A DNA stretch of 64,000 nt from Lachnoclostridium sp. (GTDB lineage Bacteria; Bacillota; Clostridia; Lachnospirales; Lachnospiraceae). Shown here in pieces: positions 35,110 to 44,247 of the stretch (within the stretch, counting starts at the first letter, position 1; the number at the start of each line of letters is the position of its first letter). Under the pieces are notes generated by a model that saw nothing but the letters and a program-made list of their open reading frames with translations, was not told the origin of the DNA and did not search any database. Location: contig JAETRR010000028.1 of NCBI GenBank assembly GCA_021770065.1, forward strand, positions 23,437 to 87,436, written 5' to 3'. Made by a program: the position numbers and the translations under genes.

Positions 35110-35140
35110 AAAAGGGCCGGTAAAGGCGGCCCTTCTTCTT
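35110..35140 (+). terminator. Rho-independent terminator
   Basis: AAGGGCCG and CGGCCCTT with a seven-base loop, followed by CTTCTT; the T-tract is imperfect. Confidence 0.7.
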
Positions 35141-35237
35141 GTGCCGTGAGAGGAGATTCGGGCGGCACAGGGGGAACGCCCGGGAAAGATAAGTCTTTGC
35201 GGGTAAATTCTTTAATAAGAAGAAAGAGGTTCCTTTG

Positions 35238-36461
35238 ATGAACGTAATGCAGCAAGAGCGCCGATATCTGCTTTTGCTGGTATCGGCAGTCATGAATCAA
35301 AAGAAGGTTCCTGTCATGTCAGGCAGTCTGATGCCATGGAGGACTATTTACAGGCTTGCGGATACCAATCAGGTGGCAAATCTGTGCTGGCTGGGCATAC
35401 TGGGATTGAGTTCAGAGATAGGCAAGGACGTCAAAGACCTGTTCTATGAGAGCTATCAGAGGGAGCTGAAAAATGTTTCCGGTTATCAAAGTGCGGAGGA
35501 GGTACTGATCTGGCAGCTTGAGCGCAGACAGATTCATTTTCTGATACTGGAGGGTGTGGAGTTAAGGGCTCTGTACCCGCAGAAGGAAATGCGGAGGATG
35601 GATCACATCCGTATTTTGGTTTCAAAGGGGGATCTGCCCCGTATTGAAACCATCATGCGTAGCATGGACTATGAGCCCCAGGAGAACCGGGAGGATGATA
35701 GCGTTTTATACTATAAAATACCAGGCATCTACGTCAGATTCTATGATAAAATCAAATTTGTCAATCAGAAGCTGGAGCGGTATTTTGATTCGCCGGTGCG
35801 CATGTATTCCAAAAAAAGAGGTTATCGCTATCTCCGGTGCTTTGACAAGGAGGAAGCCTATCTCTATATGGCAGGCAAGGCGGCCAATGACTATGCCCTC
35901 GGAAGGGCGACGGTGCGGACGGTATTGGATTTCTGGCTGTATGAAAAGGCACACAAGGAAGAATTGAACTGGCCGTATGTGGACAAAGTCCTCAAGAGAT
36001 ATAAGATTCTGGAATTTTCGGAACGGCTCTTAAAGCTTGGAGACATCTGGTTTCAAAACGATATCAGTGACGAGATGGATATCTACAATGCGATGGAAGC
36101 TTATATCCTCTCCAGGGGAGAGCAGGGCAGACAGCTGAGTGGAAAAATTCTTCCGCTGCTGCAGGATGTGGCAGATTTTTATAAAAGAGACCGGCAGAGA
36201 GAATGGATGAACCGGGAAAAGGAAGCTTTGTTTCCTCCCAGAGACTATATGGCAGGCATGTTTCCGGTTCTGAAAAAATTTCCGTGGCTGTACACGTTTT
36301 GCTGCCTGCTCCGGTTGTGGAGAATCTGGTTTTCCAAGGTGAAGCAGTTTTTTGCAGAAAAGCGGGAGCGGTTAAAGGAAAAGTTCAGACGGGTGAAAAG
36401 CCCCGAGCAGGAATTGCCGGGTTCACAGGAAGAAAATGAAAATAATATAAGAATGGAGTAA
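35238..36461 (+). CDS. Uncharacterised nucleotidyltransferase-family protein (NTP_transf_5-like)
   Basis: A 407-residue protein; ATG 35238 is preferred over TTG 35235, with AGAGG upstream. The N-terminal part has the family pattern LLLLVSAVMNQKKV and LERRQIHFLILEGVELRALY, then YPQKEMRRMDHIRILVSKGD, the place where active members carry a DIDLLV catalytic pair. Here it reads MDHIRILV, so one Asp is replaced and activity is doubtful. The C-terminus is basic, with a hydrophobic segment (FPWLYTFCCLLRLWRIWF, about 345-362) and a charged tail, suggesting membrane association. The chemoreceptor follows three bases after the stop, so the two are co-expressed. Confidence 0.72.
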   Translation: MNVMQQERRYLLLLVSAVMNQKKVPVMSGSLMPWRTIYRLADTNQVANLCWLGILGLSSEIGKDVKDLFYESYQRELKNVSGYQSAEEVLIWQLERRQIHFLILEGVELRALYPQKEMRRMDHIRILVSKGDLPRIETIMRSMDYEPQENREDDSVLYYKIPGIYVRFYDKIKFVNQKLERYFDSPVRMYSKKRGYRYLRCFDKEEAYLYMAGKAANDYALGRATVRTVLDFWLYEKAHKEELNWPYVDKVLKRYKILEFSERLLKLGDIWFQNDISDEMDIYNAMEAYILSRGEQGRQLSGKILPLLQDVADFYKRDRQREWMNREKEALFPPRDYMAGMFPVLKKFPWLYTFCCLLRLWRIWFSKVKQFFAEKRERLKEKFRRVKSPEQELPGSQEENENNIRME

Positions 36462-36464
36462 GAG

Positions 36465-38135
36465 ATGAAAAATTTAAAGATTTCACAAAAGCTGATAGTT
36501 TCTTTTGGAACGATTCTGCTGATCAGTATTATTCTGGTGGTGCTCTCAATTACAGCTCTGCGCGCAATCGGAGATAAGTCCCATCAGATGTATGAGGGTC
36601 CCTTTGTGGCGGCTACAGAAGGCATGAGTGTTGCCGAGAAAATGTACAATGTATGGGGAAGTCTGAATGCGGCTCTGGTAGAGGAGGATCTTGCCAAATA
36701 TGCGGATCGCATCAATGCAAGTGCAACGGAAGTAGTTGCGGGCCTGAATACTCTCCAGGAGATTGCAGGTTTTTCCGACGGTTCCATAAAGAAGCTTCTG
36801 GATGAGAGCAGTGAAGCCCAGGCTCTTATCGGGGAGATTTTAGGGCTCATGGAGGAAGGAAAATGGGATGAAGCCAGGGTGCTTCTTACAGGAGATTTTT
36901 CCAAGATTTTTGCCGACAGCTCTGCGGCAGCAGAGGCCATTTATAAAGAAGCAAATGTGTCAGCCGAGGATATGAACGGGTCAGTCAACCGGACAACCAA
37001 CAATGCATCTCTGTTTCTTTTGGGGCTGCTGATTCTGGCGGTTCTCATTGCAGTTGGAATTATGGCTGTCCTGATTAAGGGACTGACACGGCCTATCTAT
37101 GAGCTGGAGGAGACGGCTAAGGCCATTTCTACCGGTAATATTAATAATACCATTACTTATGAATCCAGGGATGAGCTCGGCACCCTGGCTGACAGCTTCC
37201 GGAAGACATGTGCGTGCCTTTCCGCCGTAATTCAGGATCTTTCTTATTTGATGAATGAGATGGCAAAGGGTAATTTTGATATTCGTACCAAAGCGGAGAA
37301 TTTTTATGTGGGTGATTTTCAGCCTATTTTGTTATCCATTCGTGAAATGAACAGGAATCTGAGCAGCACGCTGCTTCGGATTGATGAAGCCAGCGATCAG
37401 GTGGCAAGCGGATCGGATCAGGTATCCAGCGGAGCCCAGGGGCTTTCCCAGGGCGCCACAGAGCAGGCGAGTGCCGTGGAACAGCTTGCGGCATCTATCA
37501 ATGACATTTCCGATCAGGTAAAGCAGACTTCAGAGAATGCCAAGAAGGCAAGCGAGCAGGTGGAGAATGCAGGAGCGGATCTTCAGGTTTCCAACCAGAA
37601 GATGGAGGAGATGATCGCGGCCATGTCCGAGATCAGCGACCGTTCCGGCGAGATCGGCAAGATTATCAAGACCATCGAGGATATTGCATTCCAGACGAAT
37701 ATTCTGGCGCTGAATGCAGCGGTAGAAGCAGCAAGGGCAGGAAGCGCCGGCAAAGGCTTTGCGGTTGTGGCGGATGAGGTGCGGAACCTGGCTTCCAAGA
37801 GTGCGGAGGCGGCACAGAATACGACTCACCTCATTGAGGGCTCCATGCAGGCGGTGGACAACGGAACAAAAATTGCGGGCAGTACGGCGGAAGCGCTCCT
37901 TTCTACAGTAGAAAGTACCAGGAATGCGGTAGAGCTGGTGGGAAAAATTACCCGGGCGGCAGAAAACCAGGCCAATTCCATACAGGAGATCACCCAGGGA
38001 ATGGATCAGATATCCAGTGTGGTTCAGACCAATTCCGCAACGGCCCAGGAGAGTGCGGCGGCCAGCGAGGAGCTGTCCAGCCAGTCCCAGATGCTCAAGG
38101 AGCTTACAAGCCGCTTTACTCTGAGAAGGGATTAA
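36465..38135 (+). CDS. Methyl-accepting chemotaxis protein
   Basis: A 556-residue chemoreceptor: membrane segment 1 (about 10-32), an extracellular four-helix-bundle ligand domain (about 33-185), membrane segment 2 ([20 protein letters not shown]), HAMP (about 210-262, then [20 protein letters not shown]) and a signalling domain. The hairpin tip reads [20 protein letters not shown] followed by [20 protein letters not shown], identical to the second receptor downstream. The ligand cannot be told from sequence. It starts three bases after the nucleotidyltransferase-like gene. Confidence 0.95.
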   Translation: MKNLKISQKLIVSFGTILLISIILVVLSITALRAIGDKSHQMYEGPFVAATEGMSVAEKMYNVWGSLNAALVEEDLAKYADRINASATEVVAGLNTLQEIAGFSDGSIKKLLDESSEAQALIGEILGLMEEGKWDEARVLLTGDFSKIFADSSAAAEAIYKEANVSAEDMNGSVNRTTNNASLFLLGLLILAVLIAVGIMAVLIKGLTRPIYELEETAKAISTGNINNTITYESRDELGTLADSFRKTCACLSAVIQDLSYLMNEMAKGNFDIRTKAENFYVGDFQPILLSIREMNRNLSSTLLRIDEASDQVASGSDQVSSGAQGLSQGATEQASAVEQLAASINDISDQVKQTSENAKKASEQVENAGADLQVSNQKMEEMIAAMSEISDRSGEIGKIIKTIEDIAFQTNILALNAAVEAARAGSAGKGFAVVADEVRNLASKSAEAAQNTTHLIEGSMQAVDNGTKIAGSTAEALLSTVESTRNAVELVGKITRAAENQANSIQEITQGMDQISSVVQTNSATAQESAAASEELSSQSQMLKELTSRFTLRRD

Positions 38136-38154
38136 AAAATTTCTTTGTTTTCTG

Positions 38155-38183
38155 TGGACAAAGGGACAAATTCGCAGTATGAT
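38155..38183 (+). promoter_or_regulatory. Sigma-A-like promoter between the two chemoreceptor genes
   Basis: TGGACA (38155-38160), 17 bases, TATGAT (38178-38183). Confidence 0.65.
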
Positions 38184-38234
38184 ATAAAAGAGTATTTTAT
38201 ACTGAACAATAAAGAGGAAAAGAAGGGGAAAGAC

Positions 38235-40091
38235 ATGTTAAACAACTTGAAAATCAGAAGCAGATTATTGGTCAGCTATGCCATTATTTTGGTTTTGACA
38301 GTTATTATTTCGGTAACGGCGATTGCAAAGCTCAATGCGGCGAATCAGAATCTGCATGACTTCTCAAACGGAGCCATGACTGCCAGAAGCTATGTCCGCA
38401 ACAGCCGGATGAGCACCAACACGGCGGCCCGGTATCTGCGTGATATGGCCATTTCCAAGGACAGTGCAACCGTGGAGGCAAATGCAAGGCGCGTGGAGGA
38501 GCAGATTTCAATTATCCGTACCAATCTAGATGCGTTGAAGGCGATGAATATTCTGGATGCGAATGAGGTCAGTACATATGTTTCTCTGATGGATGAGTGG
38601 ATTGCCATCGGCCAAAGAGTGGAGGAAAGCTTAAGAGCCGAGGCAGCTGCCGGCAATACCACCACTACCGGAATGACAGAGTCCGAGCGGATTCTGGTGG
38701 AGGAATGTACACCGAAACTGGATGCGGTCGTTGCCCAGGCTGTCGTCCTGGATGAGGCCACGGCGGTACTTCAGAATGAAACATTGGATGAGAGTGTAAA
38801 ATCTACCAATCAGAATATGATTATTGTTGTCGTTTTGTTAGCCGTGGCTGTTATTTTTGCTTTCTTTATCTGCTTTAAGGTGACAGCTTCCATCGTAAAG
38901 CCTGTTGGAGAGGTAGAGAATGCAGCCAAGAACCTGTCCAAGGGTCTGATTAAGAATGACCTGACCTATACAGGCAAGGATGAGATTGGTGTTCTGGTGG
39001 AAAGCTTTAAGGTAACCTTTAAAGCTCTGGATGCGATGATCTCGGATTTGAACCGTCTGATGGCTGAGATGGCAAAGGGCAACTTTAATGTCCGTACGGC
39101 TGCAGAAGAATATTATGTAGGTGATTTTGCTCCGCTTTTGGCTTCTATCCGCAAGATGAATCTCAATCTGAGTACAACCTTAAGCCGTATCAATGAGGCT
39201 TCCGATCAGGTGGCAAGCGGATCGGATCAGGTATCCAGCGGAGCCCAGGCGCTTTCCCAGGGAGCTACCGAGCAGGCCAGCTCCATTGAGCAGCTTGCGG
39301 CATCTATCAATGAGATTTCTCAGAAGGTAGTACAGACGGCACAGAACGCCAAGATTGCCAGCGAGCAGGTGGGTAAGGCAGGCGAAGAGCTGACGGTTTC
39401 CAACCAGAGAATGCAGGATATGATTGCGGCTATGTCCGAGATCAGCCAGAGTTCCAACGAGATTAGCAAGATTATTAAGACAATTGAGGATATCGCATTC
39501 CAGACCAATATTCTGGCTTTGAATGCAGCTGTTGAGGCAGCGCGTGCAGGAAGTGCAGGCAAGGGCTTCGCTGTAGTGGCAGATGAAGTGCGGAATCTGG
39601 CTTCCAAGAGTGCGGAGGCCGCTAAGAATACGACAGCCCTCATTGAGGAATCCATCCATGCGGTGGAGAATGGTACGAAGATTGCAGACAGCACCGCCAA
39701 TGCGCTTGTACAGACCGTGGAGAGTACCAAGGTTGCGGTTGATGTAGTGGATAAGATTACACAGGCGGCTACAGAGCAGTCCAATGCGATCCAGGAGGTA
39801 ACCCAGGGTATCGACCAGATCTCCAGCGTGGTACAGACCAACTCCGCTACGGCAGAGGAGAGTGCGGCGGCCAGCGAGGAGCTGTCCAGCCAGGCAGAGA
39901 TGCTGAAGAGCCAGGTAAGACGCTTCAAGCTTCGTTCCGATGCTTCTTCTGCGGCGCCTGTTGTCTACGAGGAGGAGCCGGCAGCACCTATGGATATGGA
40001 TTATGATCCGGAGCCGGCAGCTCCTGCAGCTTCTTCCAGCCATGAAAGTTATAGTTCTTACTATGCGGGAGATAACAACAGTAAATATTAA
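38235..40091 (+). CDS. Methyl-accepting chemotaxis protein
   Basis: A 618-residue chemoreceptor. ATG 38235 follows AAGGGGAAA; an in-frame ATG at 38145 would add 30 polar residues before the first membrane segment. It has a 4HB ligand domain between membrane segments near 12-32 and 195-215, HAMP ([20 protein letters not shown]), and the same signalling hairpin as its neighbour. The C-terminal tail (about 575-618) is unusual: Ala/Pro/Glu-rich then Ser/Tyr-rich ([19 protein letters not shown]), perhaps a flexible tether. The two receptors share long identical stretches, suggesting recent duplication or gene conversion of the signalling half. Confidence 0.95.
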   Translation: MLNNLKIRSRLLVSYAIILVLTVIISVTAIAKLNAANQNLHDFSNGAMTARSYVRNSRMSTNTAARYLRDMAISKDSATVEANARRVEEQISIIRTNLDALKAMNILDANEVSTYVSLMDEWIAIGQRVEESLRAEAAAGNTTTTGMTESERILVEECTPKLDAVVAQAVVLDEATAVLQNETLDESVKSTNQNMIIVVVLLAVAVIFAFFICFKVTASIVKPVGEVENAAKNLSKGLIKNDLTYTGKDEIGVLVESFKVTFKALDAMISDLNRLMAEMAKGNFNVRTAAEEYYVGDFAPLLASIRKMNLNLSTTLSRINEASDQVASGSDQVSSGAQALSQGATEQASSIEQLAASINEISQKVVQTAQNAKIASEQVGKAGEELTVSNQRMQDMIAAMSEISQSSNEISKIIKTIEDIAFQTNILALNAAVEAARAGSAGKGFAVVADEVRNLASKSAEAAKNTTALIEESIHAVENGTKIADSTANALVQTVESTKVAVDVVDKITQAATEQSNAIQEVTQGIDQISSVVQTNSATAEESAAASEELSSQAEMLKSQVRRFKLRSDASSAAPVVYEEEPAAPMDMDYDPEPAAPAASSSHESYSSYYAGDNNSKY

Positions 40092-40117
40092 AACAGAAAT
40101 ATATTCGTCAATCGGGA

Positions 40118-40160
40118 GCCGCTGCTTTGTGGGAACATACACATGAAGCAGCGGCTTCTT
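40118..40160 (+). terminator. Rho-independent terminator after the second chemoreceptor
   Basis: Perfect arms GCCGCTGCTT (40118-40127) and AAGCAGCGGC (40145-40154) followed by TTCTTT. Confidence 0.88.
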
Positions 40161-40176
40161 TGTGATCTGGTACGGT

Positions 40177-40203
40177 TATGAGGAAGGGAGCTTTGGCCGA
40201 TAA
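40177..40203 (+). promoter_or_regulatory. Sigma-28-like promoter upstream of the tail-anchored protein gene
   Basis: A perfect -10 box GCCGATAA (40196-40203) with a weak -35 TATG (40177-40180) at the correct 15-base spacing. Confidence 0.6.
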
Positions 40204-40287
40204 TTTTTATAGAGAACTTTATGCGCATTTCCAAACAGGAGACTGCTGTTCAGTGTTTTGAGCCGGACTTCTGGAGATTTTTCTGAT

Positions 40288-41844
40288 ATGAGGCGAAGGG
40301 ATATGGAGAAAATAAGTAACAGAAAGAACGGAGAGGCCCAGATTCTTCCGGCGCTTGACGGAGCGGAGAGCAGAGCGGCAAAAAAAATGATGGAACTGGA
40401 AGCCGGCCGGGTATTGGTTGCACAGGCAGCGAAGCAGGCGGAGGAAACCAGAGAGAGGCTGGAAGAGGAACATCTGGAGCAGAGGGAAAAGGGACAGGAG
40501 AGAGAACAGCGAGATACCCCGGAACTTTCCGAACAGAGCAGATGGTTCGGCACCACGGGGAAGCTTCTTATGGAGGCAAACCTCAGATGGATTCTGGAGA
40601 TGGAGCAGGAGCTCTGGGAGGAATTTTTGAACTGGTATCCGTCGCCTGCAGGAAATCTGTCCAGGGAACTGGAGGAATTGTCCAGACTCTACCTGGCCTT
40701 ATTGGAGGCAGTGCTGCTTCATACGACGGGGCAGGAACAGTCGATACAAAAAGAACGGCTGGATACAGTGCTCTCGGAAAAGCTGAATCTGGTATTGGAG
40801 GTCAGATTTAAGAATCTCATATCCCTGCTGGAACGGATGGGACAGAGGGAAACGATCGGCCGGATTCGGTATAGTCTGTATAGACAGACTACAGGGGAGA
40901 GCATTTCTCCCAGGGCGGCAGAGCATTTTTTTTCATTGGGAAGCCGTGACGGGAAAAGTCATGCATCAGATCCGTCTTCCTCTGTTATAACGGGAAGACT
41001 CGAGAAGTCGTTCGGGGAGGAGGGAAGTGTATATCAGTCTTGCGGGGGGAGGAATATCCGGATCAGCCGGGAATTCGATGCCTATAGAAAATCGGAACAG
41101 ATAGAGATGAATCAGCGGAACCAGTCTCTGAGTGAGAGAAAGGGAAGAGCGATAGAGACGGGAGGATTTGAGATCTCAGAGCTTGTCCGGGCAGATGCTT
41201 TTGCCAGACATTTAAGCGAGAGCGAAGAGATGATGAAGGGTATGGGGCTCTGGAAGGGGAATCAGGAGGCTGCAGGATATCTGGCAGCACTTACTGCTAT
41301 TAAAGGAGAGATCTATCTTTCCGGAACCGGGCGGTCCGGGGAAATAGTCTCGCCTGTGAAGAGTCTGGTAAATCAGATGGTAGATTATTATCTGAATCAG
41401 AAGGGAGCTTATGAGACGTATTATCATACCATAGAGGTTTATGAAAAGACGAAAGATCCCCAGAAGGCAGCAGCGGAGGGGCTGGCATATGCTTACCGGC
41501 TGTTTCTTGAAAAGAGAGGTGACACGGCCTATAAGAGTCAGAGGGCTTATTCAGAGGATGCCGGCTTTTTTCAAATGTCTGGATGGCATACTCTGGAGGA
41601 GAACTTCAGAAAAGGCGTGCGGCTTTTAGAAGAGAACTGGAAGGAATTTCTGGCTTCTGTGGGGCAGGATGGCAGAGAATTTTCCCTGAGAATCCAGAGG
41701 TACAGTCCCTGGGGAGCTATGGTGGAGGCCGAAGAACAAAGAAAAGCCAGGGATCGGAAGGCGGAGCAGGTATTTCTTAAACAGGCCTTTGTAGTTGCGG
41801 GAATTGCGGCGGTTTATCTGATCTGGAAGATGTTTTCTTCTTGA
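40288..41844 (+). CDS. Unrecognised coiled-coil protein with C-terminal membrane anchor, probable motility regulon member
   Basis: A 518-residue protein that I do not recognise. ATG 40288 has GGAG upstream; TTG 40258 and ATG 40303 are alternatives. Residues 25-95 form a charged coiled coil (ELEAGRVLVAQAAKQAEETR, ERLEEEHLEQREKGQEREQR). The middle is helical and polar. Residues 355-470 contain YLAALTAIKGEIYLSGTGRS and QMVDYYLNQKGAYETYYHTI. The last 20 residues are hydrophobic (AFVVAGIAAVYLIWKMF), which makes it a tail-anchored protein with the bulk in the cytoplasm. The promoter and neighbours tie it to motility. Confidence 0.75.
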   Translation: MRRRDMEKISNRKNGEAQILPALDGAESRAAKKMMELEAGRVLVAQAAKQAEETRERLEEEHLEQREKGQEREQRDTPELSEQSRWFGTTGKLLMEANLRWILEMEQELWEEFLNWYPSPAGNLSRELEELSRLYLALLEAVLLHTTGQEQSIQKERLDTVLSEKLNLVLEVRFKNLISLLERMGQRETIGRIRYSLYRQTTGESISPRAAEHFFSLGSRDGKSHASDPSSSVITGRLEKSFGEEGSVYQSCGGRNIRISREFDAYRKSEQIEMNQRNQSLSERKGRAIETGGFEISELVRADAFARHLSESEEMMKGMGLWKGNQEAAGYLAALTAIKGEIYLSGTGRSGEIVSPVKSLVNQMVDYYLNQKGAYETYYHTIEVYEKTKDPQKAAAEGLAYAYRLFLEKRGDTAYKSQRAYSEDAGFFQMSGWHTLEENFRKGVRLLEENWKEFLASVGQDGREFSLRIQRYSPWGAMVEAEEQRKARDRKAEQVFLKQAFVVAGIAAVYLIWKMFSS

Positions 41845-41871
41845 AATTCTGCAGGGATTTTGGGAGAATAC

Positions 41872-41898
41872 TTAATTTTTCCAGGCAGAGGCCGATAT
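41872..41898 (+). promoter_or_regulatory. Sigma-28 promoter of the 212-residue gene
   Basis: TTAA (41872-41875), 15 bases, GCCGATAT (41891-41898), an excellent match to the SigD consensus. Confidence 0.82.
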
Positions 41899-41957
41899 TA
41901 TGTATATAGAGAATTAATTGATTTTTTTAGTACTTATCAAGAAAGGAGGAAATTAGT

Positions 41958-42596
41958 TTGAGACTTGAAGATAATTATTATCAGAATGTCCAGACAACTT
42001 CCGGATATGCTCCCGTTAATGTGAACAATGCGGTTAAGGCTGTGGAGGCAGCCCAGAAGCAGGATCAGAAAGCGACAGATGCCGTTTCCGGTGCTGCTGC
42101 GAAGCCGAATACAGATCGTGCGGAGTTTAGTCAGGATTCTCAGGTTACCAGGAAGATGAGTGATTCTGAGCGTGCATCTCTGGTGCAGAGCCTGAAGGCT
42201 GATTTGGAAAATCAGACGACACGCTTTACAAACATGATGATGCAGATGTTCAATAAGCAGGGAATCACCGGTCTGCAGGCAGGCAGCGACGATTTCTGGA
42301 GAACGATTGCAAGCGGCAATTTTACTGTGGATGCCCAGACGAAGGCTGAGGCACAGGAGGCAATTTCGGAGGATGGCTACTGGGGTGTGAAGCAGACTTC
42401 CCAGAGACTTTTTGATTTTGCCCAGGCTCTTGCAGGGGATAATCCGGAGCAGATGCAGAAGATGCAGAATGCGATTGAGAAGGGCTTTAAGCAGGCTGAG
42501 GAAGCCTGGGGAGGCTCTCTGCCGTCTATCTCTGGCGAGACTTATAAGGCAGTGAATGATCTGTTCAGTGAGTACTATGAGAGAACGGGGAAATAG
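41958..42596 (+). CDS. Unrecognised small protein of the sigma-28 regulon
   Basis: A 212-residue protein starting at TTG 41958, eight bases after AAAGGAGG. No signal peptide or membrane segment. The N-terminal 60 residues are polar and Ala/Gln/Asn-rich, then come helical stretches (SLVQSLKADLENQTTRFTNM, then MQMFNKQG) and a conserved-looking end (GYWGVKQTSQRLFDFAQALA, NPEQMQKMQNAIEKGFKQAE, EAWGGSLPSISGETYKAVND). The C-terminal pattern resembles DUF5610-type proteins, but I am not certain. The dedicated sigma-28 promoter and Asn/Gln-rich start suit a flagellar-exported or flagellum-associated product. Confidence 0.7.
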   Translation: MRLEDNYYQNVQTTSGYAPVNVNNAVKAVEAAQKQDQKATDAVSGAAAKPNTDRAEFSQDSQVTRKMSDSERASLVQSLKADLENQTTRFTNMMMQMFNKQGITGLQAGSDDFWRTIASGNFTVDAQTKAEAQEAISEDGYWGVKQTSQRLFDFAQALAGDNPEQMQKMQNAIEKGFKQAEEAWGGSLPSISGETYKAVNDLFSEYYERTGK

Positions 42597-42614
42597 GATT
42601 TTGGGGATATGAAA

Positions 42615-42655
42615 AGAGGAGCTGTCCGGGATGATTGGATGGCTTCTCTTTTTTT
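42615..42655 (+). terminator. Rho-independent terminator
   Basis: AGAGGAGC / GCTTCTCT arms followed by a run of seven T. Confidence 0.88.
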
Positions 42656-42668
42656 AGTGGGGACGGAC

Positions 42669-42861
42669 GGAAAATAAGCCGGCAGCCTTTTCCATATCCT
42701 GTGTTCGGACGGTTTTCGAACACTCTGTCTGCTCTGGTCGTACATTGCGGTTAGGTTTTTGGAATTTTACATTTCTGTAATGCAATGTCCGCCCATATCA
42801 GACAGAGTGTCCGCAAACAGCCGGACACTGGATATCGGAAAAGGCTGCCGGCTTATTTTCC
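42669..42861. repeat. Family B long palindrome (copy 1)
   Basis: A 193-bp inverted repeat. The outer 25 bases pair perfectly with the last 25 (left begins GGAAAATAAGCCGGCAGCC). The inner arms pair with a few mismatches around a loop of about 33 bases. There is no ORF and no target duplication was visible. It lies between convergent genes. Confidence 0.92.
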
Positions 42862-42881
42862 TGGTTTGTCGGCTGGTATAT

Positions 42882-43964
42882 TTAGAAGGATACTGGTTCG
42901 GAAAGGGTAATCTGATCTGCGCTTATGGGAGCGGCTTCGCCTGCGGAGAGATCACCAGTGGTATCAATTGTGCCGGAATCAGAGATGGGAAGCTGGGGGT
43001 TGCTGGCCTGGGAAAGGTATTGCTTGAGCCGGCGGATTTCACGGTCTGCGGCTTCGCCTTCTTCTACGATCTTTTTGTCTAAGCGTATTCTCTTGGCCTG
43101 CTTTTTTTTCAGCTCATTTTGGAGTTCTCTTACTTTTGCCTCTTCCTGCCGTTTTATGGCGCGCTTCTTTTTCAGTTTTAAAAGTGTTTCGTTATCCAGA
43201 TAGCGCATTTTCTGGCGGCTCCGGATGGATAGCTTCTGGAGGGAGCGGATGGCTTTCTGGGCTTTTGCACGTTCTTTGTCGTCTCCCATGCAGGCTACAA
43301 GGCGGAGGGAGGCTATATTCCTGTATACTTCACTCATAACGGACTGAACAAGGGCTTTGTCGCCGGCCCGGGCAAGCTTTCGGTGGAGTTCTCCGGTCTC
43401 GTAGGATACGTTGGAAGATACTTTGAATTTCTGGGAACTTTCTGTCCCGGCTTTCTTCAGGCTTTCCAGCATCCGGGCTATGGTTTCTGTTTCTGTGTCC
43501 TTTTCGTCTTCCCTGTCTTTGATTTGCCAGGAAACTGCCTGTTTTTCTCCTAAGGATACGCCGGCGGCGTGGTTTTCGGACAGCATGAGGACAGAGGCCA
43601 GAAGCATGGTCTTGCAGGTCTCGAATTCTTTGTCGCTGCTTCCCATACGGGTCAGAAAGGATTCTGTCATCAGAAGATGTTTTCCCTGACTTAAGGAGGC
43701 TGCTGTTTCTTTCAGATTCAGAAGGTCGTTGTCCGGAATAATCTCGAAGCTGATTCCGGGAAAGTTTTTTGCTAACTGATCCAGGAGCTTCCGGGTCCGG
43801 ACATCGGGACTGACGGATGGCGCATCGGAAAGATCTGCCTGATCTTTTACAGCTGTGTTCTGCTTTGTGCCGGATTCGGATACCGGTTCAGACAGGGAGC
43901 GCAGTGTTGTGCGGCTGTTCTGCCACAGTCTGGCTTCCGGGTAATAACTGGTTACAGGCTTCAT
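42882..43964 (-). CDS. Unrecognised coiled-coil protein near flagellar genes
   Basis: A 360-residue protein that I do not recognise. ATG at 43964 follows AAGGGGGG seven bases upstream. It has no signal peptide or membrane segment. Residues 60-130 contain LLDQLAKNFPGISFEIIPDN and a LLMTESFLTRMGSSDKEFET stretch that looks like a small alpha/beta domain. Residues 225-320 are a very basic coiled coil (RSLQKLSIRSRQKMRYLDNE, KLKKKRAIKRQEEAKVRELQ, NELKKKQAKRIRLDKKIVEE). The C-terminus is polar. It faces the motility genes convergently, and a sigma-28-like promoter is possible upstream, so a motility link is likely but unproven. Confidence 0.72.
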   Translation of the reverse strand: MKPVTSYYPEARLWQNSRTTLRSLSEPVSESGTKQNTAVKDQADLSDAPSVSPDVRTRKLLDQLAKNFPGISFEIIPDNDLLNLKETAASLSQGKHLLMTESFLTRMGSSDKEFETCKTMLLASVLMLSENHAAGVSLGEKQAVSWQIKDREDEKDTETETIARMLESLKKAGTESSQKFKVSSNVSYETGELHRKLARAGDKALVQSVMSEVYRNIASLRLVACMGDDKERAKAQKAIRSLQKLSIRSRQKMRYLDNETLLKLKKKRAIKRQEEAKVRELQNELKKKQAKRIRLDKKIVEEGEAADREIRRLKQYLSQASNPQLPISDSGTIDTTGDLSAGEAAPISADQITLSEPVSF

Positions 43965-44035
43965 AGAATTCCCCCCTTTTGTTCTATAAACCTGGTGATA
44001 AAAATATTGTTTACGATAATATGTTCTTATTTATA

Positions 44036-44062
44036 TTTTCGGCAGATTTAGGAAGCAGCATA
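44036..44062 (-). promoter_or_regulatory. Possible sigma-28-like promoter of the minus-strand coiled-coil gene
   Basis: Read on the minus strand, TATG, 15 bases, then GCCGAAAA. The -10 differs from consensus at one position and the -35 is weak. The TATG-N15 layout is the same as at 40177. Confidence 0.4.
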
Positions 44063-44143
44063 AGGGCGGATGTGATCCGAAAAAAAGAATAGTACGGATT
44101 TTGATGTTATTCAGTTAAGTCCCAAAAGCGTGTCTTTTTCGTC

Positions 44144-44171
44144 TTGAAAATAAATGGAAAATGTGTATACT
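44144..44171 (+). promoter_or_regulatory. Sigma-A promoter of prfC
   Basis: TTGAAA (44144-44149), 16 bases, TATACT (44166-44171). Confidence 0.75.
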
Positions 44172-44247
44172 TATAGAAGTATGTATTGAACCGCAGCACA
44201 GTTTTGAAAGCGGTTATGAAGGATAAGAGAGATAAGGATAAGATAAT

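Noticed and set aside
39180..40142. Minus-strand open frame opposite the second chemoreceptor
   Set aside because: A Cys/Leu/Arg-rich translation typical of the reverse of an MCP signalling domain; no start signals.
42669..42861. Family B palindrome considered as an insertion sequence
   Set aside because: No transposase frame fits inside, and no flanking target duplication was seen; it is too short for an autonomous element.
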